NCBI GenBank assembly: GCA_037957365.1
Contig: JARHVA010000349.1
Span: 4,080,501-4,144,500, forward strand
From: Torreya grandis
Lineage: Eukaryota; Streptophyta; Pinopsida; Cupressales; Taxaceae
Length of the DNA: 64,000 bases
Direction of reading: 5' to 3'
Made by a program: the position numbers and the translations under genes. The notes below the pieces were generated by a model. That model worked only from the letters and a program-made list of their open reading frames with translations. It made no database searches and was not told where the DNA came from. Numbering within the stretch: the first letter of the stretch is position 1; each line of letters begins with the position of its first letter. Shown here piece after piece: positions 35,300-47,023 of the stretch.

Positions 35300-36989
35300 A
35301 TAAGACAATGTTTTTTTAGTGGTGAATCTTTGTTAATCTATGAATATTCCCTTTTTTGAAGTCAACATTTGCCAATTTTTATGGAGTGGCTAATAGAGTG
35401 GGATCACCTAAATTTGTGAGGTCAAAGTTAATTTCAAGGATAGGTTCACCTATATTTGAATATAGATTTCCTCATATAAATGTAATTCATTAATACCTTA
35501 AAAGTCAATCCAGAGGAATTTGCCACATACCATCAGGTGACTTTAGGAATTTTTTTGGTGGTTTGTATTTTAGGTCCTAGGAGGGCTTCAATAATCAATA
35601 GTTTCTAGAATCATATGAAATGATATTTTTACAATAATTTTTTTAGTATTATTAACTATAATTTCATTTATTGCTCTTTAAGTGCCATCACATGACCACA
35701 AGTTATAGTTGCAAGACTATAAGCTCCAATAGAATGACCATAGTCTACCATTATATGGAAGATAATGGGTGCCCAATGCTAGCCTATGAGTGCCCAATGG
35801 TAACCTATGGGTGATTGACAATATCTTGTGGGTGTCTGACAATAGCCTACAAGTATGAGCACCCAATGGTAAACTAAGGGTGGATGATGACAAGTTACTA
35901 GCAAATGATGATTAGCTACATTTTGATGCTAGTAGGCTATAGTTAGACACTAAAAATCTATAATTAGATGCTAGTAGGCTACAATTTAGCACTTTTAGGT
36001 TGTCATCAGGTGACCACACTTTTAGGATGTCATTACGTACTCATAGGATACCATCGAATGCTCTCATGTTTAATTACTATCTTGATTCCTTATTCATATG
36101 TCAAATATCTTTTTTTATCGTCAATCATATTCATTTTAATGTTAATAATCTTTCATCCATGACTCCATAGGCTTAATTATATGGCTTCTATTAACAATGT
36201 TAAGGCCTATGGGAAATTTAAAAAATAAAAATGTATTATCTTATTTTAGCCAAATACTAAACACAAGTACTAAATTTTCAATTAACTAGTGATTTTTATT
36301 TATTGGATTGTGTTAAATTTAAATAATAATTAAAATGTCTTAAACCATTTTGCATGAAAAACCCACTAATAACTCTTTTGAATAAATTTCTCCACAAGAA
36401 GACATATCTGGGTGTGAATTTGAAATGCCAAACAAAGGTACTAAATTGTAGAATACCATTTTTTAATTATTTAAATATTATTTTAAAGATTCAATAATAA
36501 TGACAAGGTCTACAATAATATTTCATTCAAGACCCATTGATAAAGATATCAAAGATATCCTGGAATTGGTAGACGTACTTGGGAATGAAATACAAAACAT
36601 AGGTACTAATTTATAAACATTATTTGCTTTAATTTTTTAATTTATTTGTACTTTAGTATTGGAGTTATTAAAAATTAATGTCATTAAAACTTTTAACATG
36701 TAGAATTTAATGATAAAAGTATTGAAGACTTGTATAACACTTTTGAATATATACTTCCCTTGAAAGAAGTCACTTAGAAAGAAATATCCAATGTCCCACT
36801 GAATTCAAGAAAATAGAGATATGACATCATAAGTAATGGTGTCGATAATGAGTTCCAAACACCAAATGAGATATCTACTCACCCAACACAATATCTAGAT
36901 GAGACTACTATATAGCCAAAATAATTTTTAGTTGAAAAAGTCACCAAAAAAAAACTATACAAAAGAAGAAACATACATGGATAATTGGA
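35300..36989. other. Left part of the insertion between Tekay-like gag and protease
   Basis: No gypsy sequence is recognisable after the gag zinc knuckle. The stretch at about 35690-36060 is made of short degenerate repeats. From 36240 to 36870 the motif (T/C)AAA(C/T)A(C/T)A(A/G)(G/A)TACTAA recurs about every 150-180 bp and may mark decayed duplicated segments. No coding frame is convincing. The insertion boundary is not resolved. Confidence 0.45.
35690..36060. repeat. Degenerate short repeats (GCCCAATGGTAAC / ATGCTAGTAGGCTA types)
   Basis: Variants of GTGCCCAATGGTAACCTA recur in the left half (about 35760-35880) and of ATGCTAGTAGGCTATA in the right half (35920-35990). Variants of TTTTAGG(A/T)TGTCAT follow. 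Such clusters resemble the subterminal repeats of DNA transposons, but I found no terminal inverted repeat. Confidence 0.5.
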
Positions 36990-39262
36990 AGGTCATTTCA
37001 GTATGAGTGGGCATATAAATACCTATTTATTGAACCTGTAGAGCTAAAAAATAGTATTGACATACCAAAATAATTCAAATGCACAATATGTATTTGGAAA
37101 CTTGGAAAGGACCACATAATGCAACCCATGTTAGAAACAATTGAGAAACATTATGGAAAAATATATGATTCAATAAAAGACAAAGATGGAAATATCAAAA
37201 AAAATAGTGAGATGGAAAAATGAAAAAGTGTGAATGCATAAATGTTATGCAATAGAGTATCATAATCATTAGAAACATCAATGGTATCTCATTGAGAAAG
37301 GAGGAACAATTAAAGCTCAATTCGTAAATTTTGCTCATTCTAATTTGCTTTTTAAAAATATACAATTTTCAAATTTATATCACATTCTAAAAAGAGGAAG
37401 ACCAATCTCTGATTTTTTAGATTACAAGATTTTATTTCAATATATTGGATTGCACAACATTACACATTCACATTGGTTAGATACCAGTGCTTTGGAAATG
37501 GAAAAATGCCTCACAATGATTGAAAAGGAGGATTTTAAAGAAAAATAAAAATCAACAAGGTTTATATCACTGTCTATTGATTAGGTAACAATGGTTGACA
37601 ACACACCATGGGTATGCATGGATGTATATACATTTTAGAATCATTTAAGGCAACCTCACTTTTTATTTGTACATAAAATGACTTAAAATTGTAATACTAA
37701 AAACCTTTACAAATTGGTTATTTCTAATTTGATAGATATTACTGGGATGAGTTACCATGATATAGGTACTAAGTTGGTGTGTGTTCGTACAGATGGTGTA
37801 TCAGTAATGTAGGGGAATAAAATAGGTGTGTGTTCACCCAAAAGCATCAGTTTCCCCATATATTATAAAAATCCATTGCATGGCACATTGAATGAATCTT
37901 GCTTACAAAATTATAAGCACACTAAAAAATATCGCAAAAGAGGAGGAGCTTATATGTGATTTGCACACGTAAATGTCATGCAGTTCAAAAAGGTTTTAAC
38001 AGTTTCATAAATTTATAATTAGAGTTAATAATGGAAAAAAACTATTAAAATATGTAGATACTAGATGTATTTAAATGTATGAGCCTACATATAGAATATT
38101 TGAAAAATATCAATCATTGGTTGGTTTTATGTTTAAGTATAGAATGGAGGTTGACAAAGAAAAATATTTATTGACTCATTTGATAGATTTTGAATATTTG
38201 ATAACATTATGTGGTATTTTACCCATGTTGAAAGAAATGCATTGTTTGATGAAACATATAGAGGAGAGATCAATATATATTATTGACTTCATACAGTTGA
38301 GTAAACATCTATCAATTGATATATTATACTACTCAAATGAAAGTTTTAAGGGACCAATATCTGAGAGTTGGAAAATTTTAACAAATATATAAGACCCTTA
38401 AAACTATTTGAAATTCAATAATCATTATCATATTTGTTTTTTTGTTAATGGAAAAGAGATACCATTACACACTCTCCAAAGATGGACTAATATAGGTGGA
38501 TCAAATTTTGAAGAAGTACTTGTAACAAGGGTTATTTATGATAATGTCATATGTGTCTTGTGAATGAAATTAAGAGACATTAAAAAAATATTATCTACTA
38601 AAATTTGAAATCATTTTCAAAGGGGTGAGTTTCTTGAAGCCATGGGGGTGGTGAATCATACATTTTGTAAGAATGTAGATGGTGAAGAAAGAAAAATTAA
38701 TTTATTTATCAAATACATGGGTACTATCATCAAACATTTTTGAAAGTATGTGAAAATTAATGGAGAGGAAGTTAAGGGTATTTTTCAAAAGAAGTTATTG
38801 AAAAAATAGTCAATCCTTTTTGGAATTACAATGGTTGAATAGTTTTAGTTGTTGATTGAACTAATAGAAACATGTTCCATTACAAGGCTATGAAAGAAAT
38901 TGTATCACAACAGTGTTTTGTAAGAATAAATCAATGAATATTTTTGATTATATGATTTTTTCCAAACAATGGTTTTGGGGTCCTCAGAAATGAAAGTGTA
39001 TTTAGTGCATTATCTTGTGTTAAATCAAGGCTTCAGAATAGATTGGATATAAATCTTGAGACATGTTTAAGGTTATGAAGTGGATGTGTTTCCATATGAT
39101 AGAGAAATTTCAATTTGGATTACTCTAATTAAAAGAAGAGGTGTCACAAATACAACTAAAAAAGAAGACAGTGAAAATAAAAATGTCAGGGATATAGGAC
39201 ATACAAATGTCAGTGATGAAGCATGGGTTACTAAAGGGTTGTTTGAGATACCTGAGTGTTAG
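36990..39262 (+). pseudogene. hAT-like transposase gene (TTF zinc finger, DUF4371, hAT dimerisation), decayed
   Basis: Plus-strand pieces in the order of plant DUF4371/ZNF862-like proteins. A TTF-type zinc-finger segment comes first (FQYEWAYKYLFIEP, then FKCTICIWKLGKDH) at about 36.99-37.17 kb. An open stretch at 37345-37548 (LYHILKRGRPISDFLDYK) is next. The catalytic-domain start SLSID-stop-VTMVDNTPWVCMDVY is at about 37.57-37.63 kb, and TDGVSVM-stop-GNKIGV at about 37.79-37.83. An open stretch of 105 codons at 38075-38392 includes LCGILPMLKEMHCLMK. The C-terminal dimerisation domain SALSCVKSRLQNRLDINLET at 39001-39063 is followed by FPYDREISIWITLIKRRG. Stops and frame changes separate the pieces. 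The family consists of transposases and domesticated relatives. This copy lies inside the giant gypsy element. Confidence 0.8.
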
Positions 39263-42200
39263 TTTGTAACATTGTAATATGTATATGAAAACTATTGAAC
39301 AATATTTATGTTGTTTAATTCATCAATCTATTACATTATTTATGAAATGCTTAATTGATTCAATTTGAGTTAAGTTGTTTATGAAATAATTAATTGATAT
39401 GATCCTATATTTAACATTCTGTAATAGTATTTTTTAGTATTCTTTACATTACAAGTTGCAAAAAATAGTACATATTCAACATTCTTTTTTTGATTTTTTT
39501 GATTTTTTGACCTTTTAAATTAAATTTACATTGTTAAATCAAAAGAAATGGTAAACAATATTTTAATAGCTTTGAAACCAAATTTACTATAAATTAAACC
39601 AATTGAACATTAAAACAAATTATTACACATAATAGCCTAATATGATTAAGGAATCCATAATTACAAAATATATTTTAAATATTATAAAACATAATTTTTT
39701 AGTAATTACAAAACATAAGCATAAAACAACTCAAGGATTTGATCTTAATCCTCAGTTTCCATTAATTAAAAAACAATGATATAGAAGAAATTACAAAACA
39801 ATGCTATGGAATAAATTACAAAACAACACTCAAGTCTTATTGTGTATCAATTTGTCCTTCCACTACTTGTTGGATGGTAGTGGCTATGCTGACTATGAAG
39901 ATTAGAATCCTAGATACTTGAAGATATTTCATTAAAAAATGGATATTGGAAAGAATAGCATGTTATTTTACAACAAAATCTCTCACAAAAAGCAATGATG
40001 GGTTTGCTTCAGCTTTCTTTTTAAACAAAACATTAGGATTCAAGCCATTTTCTCTAATTATTTTCTTCAATGTATTATTTTGCTTATTCAATAAAATAAG
40101 TTTCTCAAAAGAAATTATCATAGAAATACTTTTGCATGCATTCTTCATATGCATGTCAAGGATAAAAAATTAATTATTTACACTTTTATATTTTGAATGC
40201 AAATGATCAAACAACATTTAATTAGTTAAATATTTTAAAATAAATTTTAATTTCAAAAAAACATAAAGAAACTCACTGCATATTTTTCTTTTTTTGCATT
40301 CACAAGATCCACAAGGCTTTTCTTTTTTTCCCATTTGTTATAATATGCTTGGTTTTGTGCATTTAAGTTCTCAATACTATTTAACATTATATCAATAAAA
40401 TCATCATTAAAGCTATTATTCATCACAACACTTCCTAAAACTACTTGGCTAAATAAAAAATCAATTTTTGCTCACTGATGCTCCATCATTGCATATAATT
40501 GATTGCATTGACTATGGTTACAAAAATGAGCATTTATTTCTTGAATTAATACTTTTTCCTAATTCTCTCAAGTTCTCAAATCATCAAGGTTTGGAAAAAT
40601 AAAATATTAACATAAGATTTAGTATTCTCTTTTAATAAACTAGAAACTAGAAAAAATGTATGTTGGTCTTCTATTTGGGGAATCTCCTACACATGACTGC
40701 CTTTGATGCTGCTAGGTGGAGAATTGGGAATATGAAGTCACTATGAAGTATATTTGGTCTGAGGTCCTTGTATCTTATCATGCAGGTTAAACCAAAATCA
40801 TGGGCATGCCATTTTCAATGCCTAAATACTTTTCATCTAGATCAATTTCACAAAGAATTGTAGTCCCTGTTACACTAGGTAGACCAACAAGTGAAAAGTT
40901 TATAAATTTTGATGTTAAGACCTGAATCATGCTACCAATTTGAGTTGTGTTAAACAAACATTTCCAAATTCTAGTATTTACAGGGCCCTAAAGGGGTGGT
41001 GGCAGTGGTGGGTAAATTTTCCATTGAGAAGAATGACCTATATATGGGACTTAAAATCACTAAAATGACAAATTAAAAAATCTAATACTCTCAAAGCTCT
41101 ACTAGACCCCCTTAGTGTCTGCAATACATATTGCACTGATGTATATATAAAATAGTTAAAATATTACAATGATAAAATTATCATTTTTGTTAATTCAATC
41201 AAAGCAAAGCTAGTTTATAAATCTATACCAGTAACATGAGTGAAGGGCTATGATAGAGATGCAATAAAACTCCACATTCATTTTCTTCTTATCAATTGCT
41301 ATTCAAAAACCTGTGGAGTTGATTCTGCATCTTTCTCCATGTCTATTTTTGTTGTCACCTTAGGAGGTTGACGTCCCTTGGTTATTGCATTTCTTTTGTC
41401 AATTCTTTCATTTATTTTTTTACAAGAAATATATATATATATATATATATATAGTTTTAAAAATTAACTATATCAATATTTATATAATTATTTCAAATAA
41501 ATATAGCATAAATCTTAAAGCCTCAAATATTAATAACTAACCTCCTATGCTTCAAGGGAGAGTTCATTGACAAACATTTTGGGATTTAGAGTAGATAAAA
41601 TAGTCATTTCTTGCAAATACAAAATTGTTTCATGGTATAATGTAATGATATAATTATAATAGGAAAGCTAATAATTTTTTTTCACAAAGAAAAGTTTAAA
41701 TCCTCTTTAATTTTTTAAATAAAAGTGCACTAATCTAATGGTTGAGCACCTAAAGTACAAATAATATAGACCAAAGCCCAAAATTAAATGTCAGATGGTC
41801 CACCCTAAAAAGTAATTCTTTCTTCAAAAATTTCAAGCATTCCCAACTAGAAAATGACTTTTAACACATTTAATTCTCATGCCCCTTTTACCATGGCATT
41901 GAGGATCTATTAAAAAAATTAACAAGTAAGAACTAAAAGAAGTAAAACTAGTAAAAAATGAGCAATTATAAATTTTAAAATATTATACCATTTAGCTATA
42001 GCAAGTAATGGGACTCCAAATATTTTTTGTCCTCATCATTTAGTAAGGCCTTTATTATGACTAGGTTCCCATCCTTATAAGATATACCTGACAGTCTCTG
42101 GATATCCTCTAGATGGATTCTAAATGAAATATTCTAGGAACCCAAAATGATTTAAAACATGGAGGAAGTAATATCGAAGCTTTGAAATAGAACATTTATA

Positions 42201-42540
42201 AAATGAATATCTTTCTCATACTGTGGCATGTAAATAATGTCATTGAAATTTTAAGGCTCCACTTAATCATTGTATGTGTCTTCTTGATATATAATCCTTT
42301 AGATGACGATGAATGTTAAATTTCATAAATTGAGTTTTGGGTTTCCCTTTGTGCCTCTATTGATACCTATACCAAAAGAGGTATAATAAATGGAAGCCAT
42401 GGATGAAAAATAGGTTTTTTTAAGTTGGGGTGATGAATACCAATAATGGAAGGAGATAAAAAAATGGGGGAAAAGTGCAAAATGAGGTGTAGTTAGCACT
42501 TTTATAGGCATTTCACACAAAAAGAGAAAATATATGCATG
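39263..42540. other. Middle of the insertion, no recognised gene
   Basis: AT-rich DNA downstream of the hAT-like remnant. Minus-strand text around 40.1-41.1 kb contains Asn/Lys-rich short open stretches that might be a second decayed gene, but I recognise no domain. A short (AT)n tract lies at 41429-41452. Confidence 0.4.
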
Positions 42541-42749
42541 ACATGGGTGTTCACTAGAGACATCATGGCATGATTGAGTATTCCATACCAACATCATATA
42601 GGCACATGGATGCTCATTGACATGATGTGCACCACCCACTTGTAGAGTCCTAAAACTCACCTACACACACACCAATGCTCTCCCATAGAATGATGTCACC
42701 TACTTGTAAAATGATGATGCACATTTATATCATGTAGATGCTTATCGAT

Positions 42750-43330
42750 AACACTCATCATTCACCTACATATAATTTGAATTCATATGCATCAAAATGG
42801 TTCTCATTTACATCAAAGTAACATTCATCTGTATCACATCAACATTCATTTTCATCACATAAATGAATGATGGAAAGCTATGGATGAACATTGACATAGT
42901 GCAGATGAACACCAACATGACACAAATGAACATAGACATGATGCATATTGCAGATGAGTGATGACACCATGTAGATGAATACTTGTATGATGAAAATGAA
43001 TGTCAACACAATGCAAATTAATGCCCACACAATCCTGATAAATACTGGTGTGATGTAGATGAATTGACATTCATCTGCATGGTGTTGACATTCATCTGCA
43101 TCACACATACATTCATCTGCATATTGCTAGAATTCATCTACATTATTTTGATTTTCATTTGCATGATGAAAATATTCATCTATGATATGCCATCATTCAT
43201 TTATGTGATACTAACATTCATCTATAACATGCCTTCATTCATCTATATTATGTTGATAATCACCTACATCATTCAAGCATTCACCTTCACCTTTCTAGAA
43301 TTCATCTATAGGCTTGCAATATGCTGACAC
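42750..43330. repeat. 21-bp repeat array with an inverted middle block
   Basis: Degenerate 21-bp units with core ATTCATCTRCATNAN run left to right at about 42750-42860. They run in reverse complement (GATGNAGATGAATGNNAAC) at 42862-43063, then forward again from 43064 to about 43325. In the last block starts fall near 43070, 43091, 43112 and 43133 and continue at 21-bp steps. Because 21 is a multiple of three, both strands show short open frames with a seven-residue period (T-F-I-C/Y pattern). I regard these frames as by-products. The array lies inside the insertion in the Tekay-like element. Confidence 0.85.
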
Positions 43331-43653
43331 CTATCTTGCCTCAACATGATACATTTAAATGAGGGTTAAATAAACTTGAGAGGATTTGTATTATTTGTCA
43401 CATGGTATCACATGATTCACATATACAATGATATACTTTACAAATTGATTCACCACCATTATGAATCTTAGTCGCCTCAGAACCTCCAAGGATTTTTTAT
43501 ATGGCCCACTAAAATTATCCCTAAAATAAGGGTTTATCTTCTCAACAAGTTATGTTTTAGTAGTGAATTCATGTAGCTATTGACAATTGACAGGTTAAGT
43601 ATCAAGCTTCACCCATAAAACTATTACTTATTTTGTTCAATCATCTATTTTTT
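43331..43653. other. Junction zone before the Tekay-like protease
   Basis: No domain recognised. Gypsy sequence becomes readable from about 43.6 kb, leading into the protease motif. The exact right edge of the foreign DNA cannot be fixed by eye. Confidence 0.4.
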
Positions 43654-46600
43654 ATTTTAATTGATACAGGAGCTACATAATGTTTCATTACTCCTAGAGT
43701 GCTTAGAAAATTGATTAGAAAGGATGGAATAATGGAAAATTCATGGTCATTATAATATTGGAATGAGTCAAAAGTCAAATTTGACAAGTGTCTAGTTGAA
43801 GTAGAGATTAGATTGCCTAAATTTACAATAGTAGTATATCTTTATGCAACACCATTGGGATCATATGATGTGATCGTATGAGGTAATTACCTTATGAAGC
43901 ATAAAATAAAGGTTGACTATTTTATAAATAAGGTTGAGTGTCAAGATGATTTTAGAAATTAGACACAATTTTAGGGTGAGAGAAGGGAGTTAAAACTAAG
44001 GCATATTTCTACAATTCAACTTAAGAAATCTCAAAGGAAGGGATGTCAGGCATTTATCATTAATATAAATGAGTTGGATGAATATAAGGAACCATCTATC
44101 AAAGATTATCATTTTTTTAGAAACTTTCATGATGTGTTTCTAGAAGAATTACCAAGATTTCCACTAAGCACGAGTTTAATTTCTTAATTGATATCATATG
44201 TAGATCAGAATCATATTTTAAGGCATTGTATAAGATGAAAAACACTAAATCGGTTGAGTTAAAGGCACAAATTCAAGAGTTATTATCAATTTTTTTAATT
44301 CAATCAAGTGTGTCACCATGGGGTGCTCCAGTTATCTTTGTCAAGAAGAAGGATGACACTCTTTACCTATGCATAGACTACATGATGTTGAATAAAACAA
44401 TGATCAAGAATAGATATCCATTATGATGCATTGATTATCTCTTTGATCAAATGTGAGGAACCATAATATTTGATAAGATTGATTTTAGAGTAGGGTATCA
44501 TCAATTGAGGATCTATGAAGAGGATATCCTAGAAATAATGTTTAGGACTAGTTATGGGCATTATGAATTCACATTGTTATCATTTGGATTGATGAATGCT
44601 CCAAAAAAATTCATGAATCTTATGAATAGTGTGTTTTAGAGATTACCTAGATCACTTTGTGTTGGTATTTATTGATGACATCCTCATTTGTTCCAAGGAT
44701 GAGGAAGAACACTTTCATCATCTAGAATTGATTTTGTAACATTTGTAGAATCATAGATTGTATGATAAGTTGTCTAAGTGTGCATTTTTTCAAAAAATAT
44801 AGTATCTAGGACATATTATTTTAGAAAATGGTATTTTATTATATCTATTAAAGATAAGAGCCATTATGGAGTGGATGAAACCAAAAAATGTGCATAAATT
44901 AATAAGTTTCACGGGATTAGCAAGCTATTATAGGAAATTCATTCTAAATTTCTCTAAGATAGCCAATTAGATTACCTCTCTTCAATGTAAGAATCAAAGT
45001 TTCATCTAGTTAGATAAATATGAGGTATACTTTCAAGAATTGAAAAGGAGGCTTACTTTAGTACCGATTTTAACAATTCCTGATCCTAATGGTCAATTCT
45101 CAGTGATCACAGATGCATCTGGGGATGGATTTGGAGGAGTTATTATGCATGATGGTTCAGTGGTAGCCTATGAATCTATGAAATTGAAGCTATATGAGGT
45201 GAATTACTCCCATTATGACCTATAATGTGTGGAAATTGTGCATGTTTTGTAAGTTTGGAGACATTATCTATTAGGAAAACTATTTGAGCTCAAGACTGAT
45301 ATCTTTAGACTCATGTACATTTACACCCAACCAAATCTAAATGCTCATTAAAAGTGATGGTTAAAGTTATTTTCTAACTATAATTTTGATATTAACTATA
45401 TCAAAGGTAAGGAAAACATAGTAGCTAATGCTCTAAGCCATAGAAGGTACATAACAGGCATGGATACTATTAGGAGTAATTTTAGAGATCAAGTGATCAA
45501 ATTCTCTCCAAGAAATGAATTCTACAATTAGGTTAGGAAAGGGTTGTCTGATAATGCTCAAAATCCTAAGTATAAGGGATTTAGAATAGAGAATGATGAA
45601 TTTTTGGAGTACAATAGTGGGATGTATGTTCAATATAGGGATAATATGAGGAGTATAATTCTAAAATAACTATAAAATGCTCTATATTATGGACATACAA
45701 GAGTAACCAAGCTTATGGATAAGTTTAGACCACTCTATTTATATAAAGGAATCAAGAGAGATGCTTTAGATTTTGTCTCATTATCTGGAATGTCAGTGTG
45801 TGAAATCTAAACATATGCATCCAATAGGATCATTGTATCCACATGACATATTGGAATGGAAGTGGTAGGTCATTAGTATGGACTTTGTACAAGGGTTATA
45901 ATTATCTCAAAATAAGCATGACATAATCTTGGTACTAGTTGATAAACTAATCAAGGTAGCTCACTTTATACTAGGAAATTTGATCAATGATGCATCTACT
46001 CTTGTAAAGAGATTAATAAAGTAAGTGTATTAGTTTCATGGTTTTCTAGACAAGAACATTTTAGATAATGATTTGAGGATGACATCTAGATTTTGGTTAA
46101 CTCATAATTCACTCTGGGTACATAGTTGAACTTCAACACTGCATTTCACCCACAAACTAATGGATAGACATAGTAATTTAATCATATTTTAGAATATATT
46201 CTTCATATGTATTTCATGGATCAACAATACAAGTGGGAGGATTACCTTCCATTGGTTGAGTTTGCTTATAACAACTCATACCAATAAGCATTGAATATGG
46301 CTCCATTTAAGGCATTGTATGTAAGGAGGTGTATAAAATTAATAAATTTGCATAGTTTGTAAGATAAGGTAGTATTTAGACCTAAGATTATTTCAAAAAT
46401 GGAAGATCAAGTCAAAAAAAAAAGGAAAAAGTTGGAGGAGGCCAATGATAGATAGAAAAATTATGCTGATCTAAAGAGAGCAACTAGGCAGTTTTATATA
46501 GGTGTTAAAGTGTTTATGTGGGTCAAACTTTAGAAAAGCTTGATTAAATTTGGGAAGTCAGTAAAAATTTCACCAAGATATGTGAGACCCTTCAAGTTTT

Positions 46601-46950
46601 TGTAAGTGGTCAACCCTATAGTGTATAGGCTTGTATTTCCACCATCTCTAGCTTTTTTGCATAATGTCTTCCATGTGTCTTATCTTAAAAATTATATAGT
46701 TGATCCTTCACATATGTTGGATTGGAATGATTTGCAAGTTCTAGATCTTAGGGTGGTCATGGTAGATCCAATCAGTAATTGACACTCACAAACTTAATTT
46801 ACATAATAGGAAAGTGTCATAGTGCAAGGTCCTGTGGGACCAATACTCTAAGGATAGTGCCACTTATGAGGACTATGATGAGTTTTTAACAAGCTATTTT
46901 CACATTTGTTTGCTTGATTTTTTACCACTTATTATATTATTTTCTACTAA
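43654..46950 (+). pseudogene. pol: Tekay-like pol: protease, RT, RNase H, integrase, chromodomain (broken)
   Basis: Domains in chromovirus order. The aspartic protease ILIDTGAT is at 43654-43677, followed at once by a stop. RT fingers and palm include an open stretch at 44226-44426 with [19 protein letters not shown] and [19 protein letters not shown]. The catalytic [17 protein letters not shown] is at about 44665-44712. RNase H is open at 45040-45225 with FSVITDASGDGFGGVIM. Integrase core fragments are at 45.87-46.3 kb (MDFVQGL, ILVLVDKLIKVAHFI, a degenerate HPQTNGQ). A C-terminal segment reads FHVSYLKNYI and then KVLWDQYSKDSATYEDYDEF (46826-46885), which resembles the chromodomain end of Tekay/Del elements. 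Chromodomains steer integration to marked chromatin. Many stops and several shifts make the whole region inactive. Confidence 0.88.
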
Positions 46951-47011
46951 ATAATGTTTTAAATTCATAACTTGTGTTTAAATAAATGTCATCAAGATGA
47001 TGACCAATTTT

Positions 47012-47023
47012 AGGGGAGAAGGA
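47012..47023 (+). promoter_or_regulatory. Tekay-like polypurine tract
   Basis: AGGGGAGAAGGA directly precedes the TGTCATATCC start of the 3' LTR. Confidence 0.88.

Noticed and set aside
38075..38392. Independent gene of 105 codons
   Set aside because: It reads as an internal piece of the hAT-like DUF4371 protein, in order with pieces on either side.
42855..43327. Possible CRISPR-like array or periodic small proteins
   Set aside because: Units are 21 bp with no spacers between them and the window is plant nuclear DNA. The periodic open frames follow from a period divisible by three.
43064..43327. Small membrane protein of 87 residues
   Set aside because: The hydrophobic seven-residue pattern comes entirely from the 21-bp DNA repeat and lies inside a decayed nested insertion.
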